Numbered from the stretch's first letter, positions 26,435 through 36,407 are shown. The stretch: DNA of 64,000 nucleotides from HXMU1420-13 sp034669965 (GCA_034669965.1 JAXMOK010000001.1:248001-312000), one strand, 5' to 3'. The notes: generated from the letters alone by a model not told the origin. Translations and numbers: made by a program.

Positions 26435-27079
26435 TTAGGGAGACAAGCGTTTTATCTTCCAAATACCGTTTTCCAGCGAGTAAGCAATTCTATCATGCAA
26501 GCGAGAAGCTCTGCCCTGCCAGAACTCGAAATAGGTTGGCGAAATACCATATCCGCCCCAAAAAGCCGGTTTTGGCACTTTCCCTTCTTCGAAAGAATTC
26601 TTCATTTTTTGGAAAGTTTCATCAAGGTATTCTCTATTTGGCACCGACGTACTTTGATGAGATGCATGTGCCCCAATTTGGCTTAGATGCGGACGTGATT
26701 TAAAGTAGGCTTCACTTTCTGCTTCAGGGAGTTTAGCTGCCACACCATCAATACGAACTTGTCGTTCCAGTTCTCGCCAAAAGAAACACATAGAGACATT
26801 TGGGTTTTCAGCAATCTCTTTGCCTTTATCGCTGGCATAATTGGTGTAGAATTTGAACTCATTGCCTTCTAATCCTTTTAGCAAAACAATGCGTGAATGA
26901 GGTTTTGAATCTACATCAACAGTGGAAAGCGTAAATGCATTGGCTTCGCGCACTTCTGCATTCAGTGCTTCTTCGAACCAGGATTCAAATTGAGTGAATG
27001 GGTTTTTATTAACCTCTGATTTGTCAAGGCTATGCTTGGTGTAATCTAACCTAAGATCCTGAAGCTTTTTTTCTTTCAT
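26435..27079 (-). CDS. pdxH: Pyridoxamine 5'-phosphate oxidase
   Basis: 214-aa FMN enzyme that oxidises pyridoxamine- or pyridoxine-5'-phosphate to PLP. The typical RIVLLKGLEGNEFKFYTNY FMN region, CFFWRELERQVRIDG, SRPHLSQIGAHASHQS and the C-terminal FWQGRASRLHDR motif are all present and length is standard. Starts at the base after the redoxin stop codon, and trmB follows at the base after its own stop codon. Confidence 0.96.
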   Translation of the reverse strand: MKEKKLQDLRLDYTKHSLDKSEVNKNPFTQFESWFEEALNAEVREANAFTLSTVDVDSKPHSRIVLLKGLEGNEFKFYTNYASDKGKEIAENPNVSMCFFWRELERQVRIDGVAAKLPEAESEAYFKSRPHLSQIGAHASHQSTSVPNREYLDETFQKMKNSFEEGKVPKPAFWGGYGISPTYFEFWQGRASRLHDRIAYSLENGIWKIKRLSP

Positions 27080-27661
27080 TTAGCCAAAATAAGAAGGTTC
27101 ATTACCGGGTTTCCATTTAATATTGCATCCAATACTTGGTATTTGAGGATCAAGCGGTTCTTTAACGTTCAATAAGGCCTCGATAGCACGTTGCAAATCG
27201 CTTCCTGTTACTTCTTTTTCATTACCGGGTCTACTGTCGTCAAATTGGCCACGATAAGTTAACTTAAGCTCTGCATCAAACATATATAAATCTGGCGTAC
27301 ATGCGGCTTCGTAGGCTTTAGCCACTTCCTGAGATTCATCGAACAAATAAGGGAATGGGTAATTTTCTTCTATGGAAAGTTTTTTCATTTCCTCGGGCGA
27401 ATCCGCCGGATATTTTTCAATATCATTGGAGTTAATTGCAATAAATGCAATTCCCCGCTGAATGTACTTATTGGCGATTTCTACCAATTTTGCATTTATA
27501 TGCTTCACATACGGACAGTGATTACAAATAAAAAGGATTACAGTTCCTTTCGAGTTTTTTGCGTATTTGTATAATTCAACATTACCACCTGTCACACTGG
27601 GTAATTTAAATGATGGTGCTTTAATGCCCAATTCAACCATCATTGATTCAACTGCTGCCAT
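27080..27661 (-). CDS. Thioredoxin-like redoxin (CNHCPYVKH type)
   Basis: 193-aa redoxin-fold protein. Its active-site region is VILFICNHCPYVKHINAK, a CxxC within the thioredoxin/AhpC-like superfamily, followed by the FAYLFDESQEVAKAY-type strand-helix unit (FPYLFDESQEV) and a cis-proline-like ACTPDLYMF. No signal peptide, so a cytoplasmic thiol-based role is likely. First gene of the zero-gap operon with pdxH and trmB. Confidence 0.88.
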   Translation of the reverse strand: MAAVESMMVELGIKAPSFKLPSVTGGNVELYKYAKNSKGTVILFICNHCPYVKHINAKLVEIANKYIQRGIAFIAINSNDIEKYPADSPEEMKKLSIEENYPFPYLFDESQEVAKAYEAACTPDLYMFDAELKLTYRGQFDDSRPGNEKEVTGSDLQRAIEALLNVKEPLDPQIPSIGCNIKWKPGNEPSYFG

Positions 27662-27722
27662 TCTTTCTCTTTTTAGTCCTAATTAATCTGCTGATTAAAG
27701 CCAACGTATTTTTCAAATATAC

Positions 27723-27746
27723 AAAAAAAAGACTGCTAAGTCTTTC
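27723..27746 (-). terminator. Intrinsic terminator upstream of the redoxin operon
   Basis: Minus-strand AAAGACT-TAGC-AGTCTTT stem followed by a long T-run. It can stop transcription coming from the radical SAM gene. Confidence 0.7.
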
Positions 27747-27782
27747 TTTGTTGAGTATTTAGTAAAATTTAGGCATAAAAAA

Positions 27783-27874
27783 AACCCCGATACCCAAGTG
27801 AGAAGAAATAGTGGTCATCTATGTTCTAATTAAAAATCTCGATGCGGGTATCGGGAAGCTACATCTGTAAGACG
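27783..27874 (-). promoter_or_regulatory. Structured 3' region of the radical SAM gene
   Basis: CCCGATACCC near 27786 pairs with GGGTATCGGG near 27846-27855 over a long loop, and an independent 8-bp hairpin (CTACATCT/AGACGTAG) follows at about 27858-27876. On the minus strand the outer stem runs into a T-tract, so it could be a first terminator; an RNA with its own role is also possible. Confidence 0.45.
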
Positions 27875-27922
27875 TAGTTATCGGCAAATAGTTTCCCGCC
27901 TTAGATTAAATAAATGTAAAAC

Positions 27923-28969
27923 CTAACCAAACAAACCTAATTGTTGACCATGTTTCCGAACAAAATGATCCGTAGAAAGCTCCATCGATTTTCTATTAAG
28001 TCCCAATCGCTTGGTATGAATTTCAAATACCGATTTAATCTGTTGGTAGAATTCACCCTCTCCCTTCATTCGTTGCCCAAATTCGGTATTGTTTAATTTC
28101 CCATTTCGCATCGCCTTCAATCGGTTTAACACTTTATCTTTTCTCTCCGGAAAATGCTGTTCTAACCAGCTTTCAAACAAATCTTTAACTTTAAATGGTA
28201 ATCTTAAGATTATAAAACCGGCTGATGTAGCTCCGGCATCAGCACAAGCTCGTAATATATCCGGAATTTCATGATCAGTAAGTCCAGGAATTACCGGTGC
28301 AACATTTACTCCAACATTTATACCAGCGTTCGCCAGTTCTTCAATTGCTTTCAACCTTCTATTTGGCGATGAAGTTCTGGGCTCCATTTTTTGCCCAAGT
28401 TTAGCATCTAATGTAGTAACTGAAAGAAATACACTCACGCAATTGTAGTTGTTTAACTCTTTCAATAAATCAATATCACGGGTTACCAGATAATTCTTTG
28501 TAATTATACCAACCGGGGCTTTAAACTCTGCGAAAACCTCTAAGCACTTTCTGGTAATTTCCAGTTTACGTTCTATGGGTTGATACACATCCGTAATTCC
28601 ACTTAATGCAATAACTTGGGGTACCCATTTTGGTGAGATAAAAACCTTTCTAAGCAGTTCAGGGGCATCATACTTTACCATAATCTTTGTCTCGAAATCC
28701 AATCCCGAAGAAAAACCCAAATACTCGTGAAATGGACGCGCAAAACAATACACACAACCGTGCTCGCATCCTCTGTAAGGATTTAATCCAGCATCGAAGG
28801 GAACATCAGGACTTTCATTAAAGCTGATAATATTTTTGGTATCATCTTTAAACAGCTGAGTTTTATATTGCGGCTTTTCATCTTCGTGATATTCCACATA
28901 ATTTCCCTCAAAGCGATTTATTGGATTATCGCTGCTGCCACGTCCTTTTATAGGAAGGTTTTTTATCAT
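27923..28969 (-). CDS. PA0069-type radical SAM protein (SplB-like)
   Basis: 348-aa radical SAM enzyme. The iron-sulfur cluster motif is NPYRGCEHGCVYCFAR (CxxxCxxC), followed by the TKIMVKYDAPELLRK segment and the GITDVYQPIERKLEITR strand characteristic of the PA0069 family; it is related to spore photoproduct lyase by COG1533. Substrate unknown. Reads away from a small exported protein gene, with the two starts less than 50 bases apart. Confidence 0.88.
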   Translation of the reverse strand: MIKNLPIKGRGSSDNPINRFEGNYVEYHEDEKPQYKTQLFKDDTKNIISFNESPDVPFDAGLNPYRGCEHGCVYCFARPFHEYLGFSSGLDFETKIMVKYDAPELLRKVFISPKWVPQVIALSGITDVYQPIERKLEITRKCLEVFAEFKAPVGIITKNYLVTRDIDLLKELNNYNCVSVFLSVTTLDAKLGQKMEPRTSSPNRRLKAIEELANAGINVGVNVAPVIPGLTDHEIPDILRACADAGATSAGFIILRLPFKVKDLFESWLEQHFPERKDKVLNRLKAMRNGKLNNTEFGQRMKGEGEFYQQIKSVFEIHTKRLGLNRKSMELSTDHFVRKHGQQLGLFG

Positions 28970-29016
28970 TCAAAATGATAAACATATATTGCACATATAT
29001 CAATCGGTTTCTGCTT

Positions 29017-29487
29017 ATGATTTTTAAATCAATAAATCTTCGTCTACAAGTAATCATCATTTTTGGATTAATGATTATACCCTTCACTGTTATTGCCCAA
29101 CCATCGCCTGAAAAGTTGCAGCAAGTGTATTTAGAAATGTTAGAGGCGAGAGGGTTAAGTGGTTTTGTTGATGAAGATGGTGACGTTCAATTCGAGTACA
29201 TGGAAAAAGCCTACTTTATTGGCGTTGATCCAAATGATCCCGAATTTTTTAGAGTAGTGATGTTCAATATTTGGCCCATCGAAGATTTACTTGAGGGTAA
29301 CAAAGTGTTACTTGCCTTAGATAAAGTGAGTAGAGATCACAAAGTGGTAAAAGGATACATCAATAGTGAGAATGTATGGCTAGCTATCGAAATGTTTATA
29401 CCCTCGCCAGAGTCTGCTGGTGGTTTTTTTGATCGATGCTTACAATCGTTAGAAGAAGCGGCACTCACCTTTGCTGAAGCCATGTAA
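29017..29487 (+). CDS. Small exported protein, possibly YbjN-like
   Basis: 156 aa from the ATG at 29017, which gives a proper signal peptide (about 1-28, ending TVIAQ). A further in-frame ATG at 28975 would add 14 residues. The mature part has a compact alpha/beta pattern (FEYMEKAYFIGVDPNDPEFF..., LLALDKVSRDHKVVKGYI) reminiscent of YbjN/secretion-chaperone-like folds, but I cannot assign a family with confidence. Convergent with an amidohydrolase gene 13 bases away. Confidence 0.6.
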   Translation: MIFKSINLRLQVIIIFGLMIIPFTVIAQPSPEKLQQVYLEMLEARGLSGFVDEDGDVQFEYMEKAYFIGVDPNDPEFFRVVMFNIWPIEDLLEGNKVLLALDKVSRDHKVVKGYINSENVWLAIEMFIPSPESAGGFFDRCLQSLEEAALTFAEAM

Positions 29488-29500
29488 GTGCCTGTGATTC

Positions 29501-31156
29501 TTAATCTACACTCTGGTATACCTTTTCGCCGGCTAACCAAGTTTGTAGTACATCAATTTGCCAGATTTCTGACGCATCAACGTCAAAGTAATTGCGATCA
29601 ATGATAATAAAGTCGGCCCATTTTCCGGGCTCTAGTGTTCCAAGTACTTCTTCCTGATGTGCTGCATACGCTGCATCAATTGTAAATGCCCGCAACGCTT
29701 CTTGTCGGCTCATGGCTTCTTCGGGGTACCAACCGCCATTCGGTTCACCGCTGTGATCCATACGAGTTACCGCAGAATACAGCCCAAAGAATGGATTCGA
29801 ATGCTCTACAGGAAAGTCAGATCCTGCAGCAACTACGGTCCCTTGATCTAGAAATTTCTGCCAGGCATACCCACCTTTAATACGTTGTGGACCTACGCGG
29901 TCTTCGGCCATGTTTTTATCACTAGTGGCATGGGTAGGTTGCATGCTTGCGATCAAACCTAGTTCTTTAAACCGCGGGATATCTTCCAGAGCCACAATTT
30001 GAGCATGCTCAATTCTGTTTCTTAAATGGTATGCCTGATGTGTGTTTTGAGCATATTCTAATGCATCTAAAACCTGTCGATTACCTGCATCTCCGATGGC
30101 GTGGATATTAGCCTGAAATCCTTTGCCAACCACTTTGGCCGCCATCTCATTCATCTCATCCTGCGAAACAAATAGCAATCCGTAATTACCTGGGTCATCA
30201 GAATACGGCTCAAGCATTGCAGCGCCGCGGCTTCCTAATGCTCCATCCGAATACAATTTTACGCTTCGCATAGCTAGCAAGTCATCTTTATACGATTCCA
30301 CGGGACCGTTCATCGAAAGGGTATCAAATGTTCCGCCAGCGCCGGAAACCATTGCATAAATTCTTGCAGTTAGTTTACCGTTGTCGGCAAAATTTTTATA
30401 TAAATCCCAAGTTTGCACACCTGCACCTGCATCATGAACACTGGTTAGCCCCATTTGAGCCATTTGTTTTAATGCTTTTTCGAGTGCCAGTGAACGTTCA
30501 AGCGGAGTCGGTTCCGGGACTACTTGGTTTATGTAACCTTCGGCTGCATCTATAAAAATACCCGTTGCATCTCCGTTATTATTTCGAATAATTTTACCAC
30601 CTTGTGGATCCGGAGTGTCTTTACTAACTCCTCCATATTGCATTGCTAACGAATTTCCCCAGCCAGCATGGCCATCAACTCTACTTAACCATACCGGGCG
30701 ATCTGAGACTACTTGATCAAGGTCTTCTGCCGTAGGGAATTCATTTTGAGGCCAAAGTGTCTGATTCCATCCTCGTCCTAAAATCCAATCTAAATCCGGA
30801 TTTGCATCTGCATATTCTTTAATAGTTTGGAGAGTTTCTTCTAGTGATGCAATCCCCATAAGATTTACCTGTAATTCCTGGTATCCTAAACCCATCACAT
30901 GTCCATGAGCATCAATCAACCCGGGTAACAGGGTTTTGCCTTCGCCATCTATATGCACACCTTCGTGCATCGACAAAAGTTCATCGTTGCCTGTTGCAAG
31001 AACTTTTCCATCCTCAATTACTAAGGTGCTAAACTCTAGTAGCTCGCCATTGCTTAGTGTGTACCCATCAACATTATGAATGATGGTAGTATTGGATGAA
31101 TTATCACACGCTTGTGTAATAAAAAAGATCGAGATTAAGAGCAGTATTTTTTTCAT
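29501..31156 (-). CDS. YtcJ-type amidohydrolase lipoprotein
   Basis: 551-aa metal-dependent amidohydrolase 3 family protein. A lipobox (ITQAC, lipid-bearing Cys17) indicates attachment to a membrane. The metal motif GLIDAHGHV, the downstream VDGHAGWGNS, KLYSDGALGSRGA, the HAIGDAGNRQ histidine and the HATSDKNMAEDRVGPQRIKG region are the standard YtcJ signatures. Substrate unknown; related proteins hydrolyse N-acyl or exoenzyme-type substrates. Confidence 0.9.
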   Translation of the reverse strand: MKKILLLISIFFITQACDNSSNTTIIHNVDGYTLSNGELLEFSTLVIEDGKVLATGNDELLSMHEGVHIDGEGKTLLPGLIDAHGHVMGLGYQELQVNLMGIASLEETLQTIKEYADANPDLDWILGRGWNQTLWPQNEFPTAEDLDQVVSDRPVWLSRVDGHAGWGNSLAMQYGGVSKDTPDPQGGKIIRNNNGDATGIFIDAAEGYINQVVPEPTPLERSLALEKALKQMAQMGLTSVHDAGAGVQTWDLYKNFADNGKLTARIYAMVSGAGGTFDTLSMNGPVESYKDDLLAMRSVKLYSDGALGSRGAAMLEPYSDDPGNYGLLFVSQDEMNEMAAKVVGKGFQANIHAIGDAGNRQVLDALEYAQNTHQAYHLRNRIEHAQIVALEDIPRFKELGLIASMQPTHATSDKNMAEDRVGPQRIKGGYAWQKFLDQGTVVAAGSDFPVEHSNPFFGLYSAVTRMDHSGEPNGGWYPEEAMSRQEALRAFTIDAAYAAHQEEVLGTLEPGKWADFIIIDRNYFDVDASEIWQIDVLQTWLAGEKVYQSVD

Positions 31157-31296
31157 ATAATTTTTTTTGTTGAAAATACAGAATTTATGATGCCAAACTT
31201 ACTAATTTGAGACCTTTTACAATCGCTAGCTTTAATTGATTTTAATTTAATTAGCTATGGTGTTTGTTTACATTCGTTGTGCAATTAACATATTCA

Positions 31297-33285
31297 ATGC
31301 GAGCAACTTTAATTCTCTTCTTTTTATCAATCTCAATTTCGGGATATGCGCAATCATCGCAGGATATCGTTCGCATCGACACCACTCTGTTTAATACCTA
31401 TACCCAACGTGCAGAGCAATTTAAATTCAGCAATCTTGACTCTACCTTTAAGTACGCTAACCAGGCAAAGGATATAGTTTCTGAAGAGCTACATCCGGAA
31501 AAGTCTGCATTAGCTCTTGGTTTAATTATTTGGGTTCATTTTATGAAGGGTAATTATGATCAAAGCCTTGCAGCGGCAGATCATGCTCTTCGACTAGTTT
31601 CGAATATTGATTCTGCGGAGAAACTTAAAATTGATCTTTTGCATGATCAAGGCACCATTTATGGGGCAATGGGAATGTATGAGTTGGGGCTACGGAAATT
31701 CTATGAAATACTGGACTATTATGATCCCGACGATAACCCGGAAGGTTATTACGTGACACTAAGTAATATCGGTGTGATGTATATGCGGCTGGAGTTGTTC
31801 GAAAACGCACTTGAGATTTTTCTTCGTTTGGATGCCGAAATGCCTACCGATATTGCTGCTAGAGTTAGTATTCCAGTAAATCTTGGCTTCATCTATTATG
31901 ACTTGAAGCAATTTGATGATGCTAAACTTCAATTGTACCGAGCACTTGCTCAGGAAGGTAACATTGATCCTCGGGTTTATGGACTGTCGAATTTTAAATT
32001 AGGGCAGGTTTTTAATGCCGAAAGCAATTATCAAGAGGCTATAGAAGTGTTCAATGCCTCTATCGAATTATTTGAATCTAGAAAAAATGAACTGGAGACA
32101 GTGCAATCGTTAAATGGATTAGCACTGGCATATCTTGGCATTGGTAACCTTACAAAAGCACTGGAATTTGCTGAACGTGGATTCCAAATTGCTGACAGCT
32201 ATAATGCAATACCAGAAAAACAAGCAACACTACATAGCCTATATCAGATTACAAAAAAGATGGGTGATTCTTCAGCCGCCCTAAAGTACCACGAAGAGTA
32301 CAAGACCATCAGCGATTTTCTAATAAATTCTGAAACCAATTCGCAGATTGCAAGAATTGCTACTGAATACGAATTCAGGCAAAGAGAAGCTGAACTTATC
32401 TCAGCAAACAGGCAAGCAAATTTAATGAACAGTGCAAAAATTCAACAACAACGCACATTACTTTTCGCCTCACTAACAGCAATTTTTCTAGCCGCGTTAG
32501 CCATTATTGGCATGTACAGGAATTATCACCAGAAAAAAGAGAATAATTACCTACTGAGTTTAAAAAACAAAGAAATTCAAGATCAGGCAGAAAAATTACG
32601 GCGATCCAATCGCGTTAAAGATCGTATTTTTTCGATGATTGCTCACGATTTACGAGGCCCACTAAGCTCGCTGTATGGTGTAATAAGTTTGATAGAAATG
32701 AATAAAACATCGCAAGAAGAACTAGACCGTCTCATTCCAAATGTTGCCCGACGATTTAAATACACTTCTACTTTGCTTAACAACTTATTACAGTGGGCAC
32801 AAAGCCAAATGGAAGGCTACAAAGTTAATCCAGAAGTATTTGATATCTCGTTTATAGTTAAAAATAAATATGCACTGCTACAAACAAGTATTGAAGATAA
32901 AAATCTGCAGGTTTCTACTCCGGTGGAAGAAATCCTTGTTTTTGCAGATCTAAACATGATTGATTTAGTTATGCAAAACCTACTTTCTAATGCAATCAAG
33001 TTTAGCCACAAAGATGATGAAATTTCCATAGAAGCAACTTGCGAAGGTGATGTGGTTTCGATAGCTGTTAAAGACAACGGGGTAGGTATTAAAGAAGAGT
33101 TTATACCTCATTTGTTTAGCGATTCTTTCTTTACAACCATGGGTACTATGGACGAAAAAGGCACCGGACTCGGTTTGATGCTTTGCAAAGAATTTATCGA
33201 AAAAAACGGTGGAACCATCAATGTAGAAAGCTCCTATGGAGTTGGCACCACAATTAGTTTTACTCTACCGCTGGCTATTGAATGA
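31297..33285 (+). CDS. TPR-containing sensor histidine kinase
   Basis: 662 aa from the ATG at 31297, preferred because a signal sequence (MRATLILFFLSISISGYAQ) begins there; an in-frame upstream ATG at 31264 is possible. The periplasmic part is tetratricopeptide-like (about 30-350), then one membrane helix (about 390-408), a coiled coil, and a HisKA/HATPase_c core with phospho-acceptor His450 (IAHDLRGP), N-box QNLLSNAIKFS, G1 DNGVGI and G2 GTGLGLML. No adjacent response regulator, so an orphan kinase. Its 3' end overlaps that of the NUDIX gene on the other strand by 21 bases. Confidence 0.9.
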   Translation: MRATLILFFLSISISGYAQSSQDIVRIDTTLFNTYTQRAEQFKFSNLDSTFKYANQAKDIVSEELHPEKSALALGLIIWVHFMKGNYDQSLAAADHALRLVSNIDSAEKLKIDLLHDQGTIYGAMGMYELGLRKFYEILDYYDPDDNPEGYYVTLSNIGVMYMRLELFENALEIFLRLDAEMPTDIAARVSIPVNLGFIYYDLKQFDDAKLQLYRALAQEGNIDPRVYGLSNFKLGQVFNAESNYQEAIEVFNASIELFESRKNELETVQSLNGLALAYLGIGNLTKALEFAERGFQIADSYNAIPEKQATLHSLYQITKKMGDSSAALKYHEEYKTISDFLINSETNSQIARIATEYEFRQREAELISANRQANLMNSAKIQQQRTLLFASLTAIFLAALAIIGMYRNYHQKKENNYLLSLKNKEIQDQAEKLRRSNRVKDRIFSMIAHDLRGPLSSLYGVISLIEMNKTSQEELDRLIPNVARRFKYTSTLLNNLLQWAQSQMEGYKVNPEVFDISFIVKNKYALLQTSIEDKNLQVSTPVEEILVFADLNMIDLVMQNLLSNAIKFSHKDDEISIEATCEGDVVSIAVKDNGVGIKEEFIPHLFSDSFFTTMGTMDEKGTGLGLMLCKEFIEKNGGTINVESSYGVGTTISFTLPLAIE

Positions 33286-33729
33286 TACGGATGCTGACTT
33301 ATCCCAATAAGTTGTTTTAAGGTAATCCGGTTTACAGTTCAGTTTTTTTATTTGCTCTCGGCTAAAGAATCCAATGTCTGATAACAATTGTTGATCATTC
33401 GGATGTTCCGGATCGATGCCCAGTTTCGGTGAACCACTGACTTTCTTTACCTTAAAAAAGTGCTCAATAACATGGAATTGCCCGCTTATTAGTTCATTTA
33501 TATGAAGTAATTCACCTACTGAAATTTGCAACGATGTTTCTTCAGCAAATTCTCGAATTAACGCTTGATGACATGATTCTCCAAATTCAACTCCACCGCC
33601 CGGCGGTATCCATATCTCCTGATTTGATACTGGAGAAAGCAATTTAACTAATAAAAGCTTGCCCTCTTCTTCAAGAATTCCTGCTACTCTTTGGCGGATG
33701 AATCCGGAATAAATTGGATCATCATCCAT
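33265..33729 (-). CDS. NUDIX hydrolase
   Basis: 154-aa NUDIX protein. The Nudix box is complete: GGGVEFGE followed by ALIREFAEETSLQ, with the catalytic REFAEE core. Substrate is not deducible, but nucleoside diphosphate derivatives are typical. Its ATG shares one base with the pyrG stop codon (TAATG), so it is translationally coupled to CTP synthase and may sanitise pyrimidine nucleotides (inference). Confidence 0.9.
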   Translation of the reverse strand: MDDDPIYSGFIRQRVAGILEEEGKLLLVKLLSPVSNQEIWIPPGGGVEFGESCHQALIREFAEETSLQISVGELLHINELISGQFHVIEHFFKVKKVSGSPKLGIDPEHPNDQQLLSDIGFFSREQIKKLNCKPDYLKTTYWDKSASVSFNSQR

Positions 33730-35378
33730 TATCCAACAGGCGCGCCTTTCTTGAGCTTTTTATCCAATTTGTTGGATTTGGCATACTTTAAACTCGCTTT
33801 TACAAAATCAACAAATAGAGGTTGTGGATTATTCACGGTAGAACGGAGTTCAGGGTGAAATTGAACCCCAACGAACCAAGGGTGATCCGGCAATTCGATA
33901 ATTTCAACCAAATCACGCTCAGGATTCATCCCGACCAATTGCATACCATGTTCAACCAACTTATAACGCAGGTTGTTGTTTACCTCGTAACGGTGGCGAT
34001 GCCGCTCATAAACGAGCGATTCTCCATAGGCCTCGTATGCATTTGATCCCTCTTTAAGCTCACACGCGTATTTACCTAAACGCATGGTACCGCCCATATT
34101 TTTAATATCTTTTTGATCCGGCATTAAATCGATAATCGGATATTCAGTGTCGCTATCGAACTCAGCACTGTTCGCATTATTCCAACCACACTTATTTCTG
34201 GCATACTCAATCACTGCGCATTGCATACCTAAGCAAATACCGAAGAACGGAATGTTATTAGTTCGAGCGTATTTAACAGCAGCCAATTTCCCTTCAATAC
34301 CTCGCCCACCAAATCCGGGAGCAACTAACACACCAGATACAGCATCAAGCTCGTCCGAAACATTCTCAGCAGTCAAGTGATCTGATTGAACCCATTTCAC
34401 TTTTACTTTGCAATCGTTTACAGCACCGGCATGAATAAATGCCTCAACAATAGATTTATAAGAATCGTGATGCTCAACATATTTACCCACCAAAGCAATT
34501 GTTATTTCTTTTGATGGATTACAAACAGCTTCAACAAATCCTAACCAGTTATCAAGATTTGCTTTCTTCGTTTCTAAATTTAATTTCTCAATTACACGTT
34601 GATCCAACCCCTCTTTTTTCATCAACAAAGGCACTTCATAAATAGTACGTGCATCAAGCGAGCTGATTACATCTTCAATCTCAACATTACAAAAACGAGC
34701 TACTTTACTTCTGATGGTTTCATCTAAAGGGTGCTCCGATCGACAAACTAAGATGTCGGGCTGAAGCCCACTTTCTGAAAGGGTTTTCACCGAATGTTGG
34801 GTAGGCTTGGTTTTCAACTCACCCGCAGCTGCTAAATAAGGCACTAATGTTAAGTGGATTGAAAGCGTATTTTTACGCCCTACGTTATATCGTAATTGCC
34901 TAACGGCTTCTATGTAAGGCAAACTTTCGATATCACCCACTGTTCCGCCAATCTCAACAATTACTACATCGTAATCACCTGATTTGCCTAGTTTTAAAAC
35001 ATGCGATTGAATCTCGTCGGTAATATGAGGGATTACCTGAACGGTTTTCCCTAAATATGCACCTTGGCGTTCTTTATTTATAACATCGTTATAAACCCGG
35101 CCGGTTGTTACATTATTCGATTGCGAAGTAGTAATATCTAAAAATCGCTCGTAGTGCCCGAGATCCAAATCTGTTTCAGCACCATCGTCGGTTACGTACA
35201 CCTCACCGTGTTCATACGGGTTCATTGTACCCGGATCTACATTAATATAAGGGTCTAGCTTTTGGATTGTGACTCGCAAACCTTGAGCGACTAATAATCG
35301 ACCCAATGATGCACAAATTATACCTTTACCTAGCGACGATGTTACCCCTCCGGTAACGAAAATGTACTTAGTGGACAT
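33729..35378 (-). CDS. pyrG: CTP synthase
   Basis: 549-aa CTP synthase making CTP from UTP, ATP and glutamine. N-terminal synthetase domain opens TKYIFVTGGVTSSLGKG and carries KLDPYINVDPGTMNPYEHGE; the C-terminal glutaminase domain has the nucleophile cysteine in FFGICLGMQ and the His/Glu pair in VQFHPE. Standard length and single copy here. The downstream NUDIX gene overlaps its stop codon by one base. Confidence 0.97.
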   Translation of the reverse strand: MSTKYIFVTGGVTSSLGKGIICASLGRLLVAQGLRVTIQKLDPYINVDPGTMNPYEHGEVYVTDDGAETDLDLGHYERFLDITTSQSNNVTTGRVYNDVINKERQGAYLGKTVQVIPHITDEIQSHVLKLGKSGDYDVVIVEIGGTVGDIESLPYIEAVRQLRYNVGRKNTLSIHLTLVPYLAAAGELKTKPTQHSVKTLSESGLQPDILVCRSEHPLDETIRSKVARFCNVEIEDVISSLDARTIYEVPLLMKKEGLDQRVIEKLNLETKKANLDNWLGFVEAVCNPSKEITIALVGKYVEHHDSYKSIVEAFIHAGAVNDCKVKVKWVQSDHLTAENVSDELDAVSGVLVAPGFGGRGIEGKLAAVKYARTNNIPFFGICLGMQCAVIEYARNKCGWNNANSAEFDSDTEYPIIDLMPDQKDIKNMGGTMRLGKYACELKEGSNAYEAYGESLVYERHRHRYEVNNNLRYKLVEHGMQLVGMNPERDLVEIIELPDHPWFVGVQFHPELRSTVNNPQPLFVDFVKASLKYAKSNKLDKKLKKGAPVG

Positions 35379-35467
35379 GAAGAAGAGAGTGAAGTTGATG
35401 GATGTAAAATATAGGGCACTTAAACGCGATCTTCAATGCAAGTATAAATGAAAGGCAAATTAGTTAC

Positions 35468-36313
35468 TCACATGTTTTCCACAACTTTGCTTAACTCGTC
35501 TGGATAGTCTGAAAATATCCCTTTAGCGCCTGCTTTGGCAATTCTTTCCATTAATGCCTTATCGTTAACAGTGTAAATAAAAAATGGGATATTATTTGCA
35601 TTGAGTTCTTCTATCCATTCATCCGTCAAAACCTTATGACTGCAGTTAAATGCATCTACAGAGTATTTTTCAACTAATTGTTTTGGTGAAAGCTTTCCAG
35701 ATTGGCGCTCTTCATAAAGCAACGCTTTCGGCATGTCGGGATCGAGTTTATTTAGGTGCTCCATAACCCTATAATCGAACGAGGAAAAGATTACCTGATC
35801 TTCAACTCCTGCTTGATAAACTAATTTCAACGCTTTATCAACAATGCCTCTCTCTGCGGTATCAGTTACAGCTTCATGTTTTATTTCGATATTAACCGCG
35901 ATTTTGCCTTTTGTGTATGCAAGCACTTCTTCGAGAGTTGGAAAGGGTTCGCCAGCATATTTTATATCAAACCAAGCGCCGGTCTCAAGCTTTTTTAGCT
36001 CAGCAAGTGTATAGTCACTCACAATCCCATTTATTCCTGTTGTTCTACTTAAATCTTCGTCGTGAATAACAACAGGAACGCCGTCTTTACTGAGAAGTAG
36101 ATCAAGTTCTATCATCTCAGCTTTCATAGTAATGGCCATTTTAAAAGCCGAATGGGTGTTTTCGGGAGCATAAGCACTCGCACCTCGGTGGGCTATAACC
36201 ACGAAGTCATCATTATTTGTGTGCGGTAGTTCGGGGAGGTTATACTGAGCCACAGCCTGTTGAATTATTCCTGAGATGAATAGTATAGCAATCAGAGAAG
36301 AATAAAATCTCAT
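35468..36313 (-). CDS. Glycerophosphodiester phosphodiesterase
   Basis: 281-aa exported GDPD-family enzyme that hydrolyses glycerophosphodiesters to glycerol-3-phosphate and an alcohol. A signal peptide (about 1-22) is followed by the catalytic AHRGASAYAPENT motif, the metal ligands in EMIELDLLLSKDG and the second histidine in VVIHDEDLSRTT. Length agrees with small periplasmic UgpQ-like enzymes. Stands alone by spacing. Confidence 0.92.
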   Translation of the reverse strand: MRFYSSLIAILFISGIIQQAVAQYNLPELPHTNNDDFVVIAHRGASAYAPENTHSAFKMAITMKAEMIELDLLLSKDGVPVVIHDEDLSRTTGINGIVSDYTLAELKKLETGAWFDIKYAGEPFPTLEEVLAYTKGKIAVNIEIKHEAVTDTAERGIVDKALKLVYQAGVEDQVIFSSFDYRVMEHLNKLDPDMPKALLYEERQSGKLSPKQLVEKYSVDAFNCSHKVLTDEWIEELNANNIPFFIYTVNDKALMERIAKAGAKGIFSDYPDELSKVVENM

Positions 36314-36407
36314 TTCGTCAGAATTATGTTGAATATTTTTAACACAAAATACTCATTTTCTGACGCACAGCATCACAAATGTGTGTACTAATAAAAATTT
36401 TTATTCT

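Noticed and set aside
31264..31296. Upstream ATG for the TPR histidine kinase
   Set aside because: It precedes the natural signal peptide by eleven residues; the ATG at 31297 gives a better export signal.
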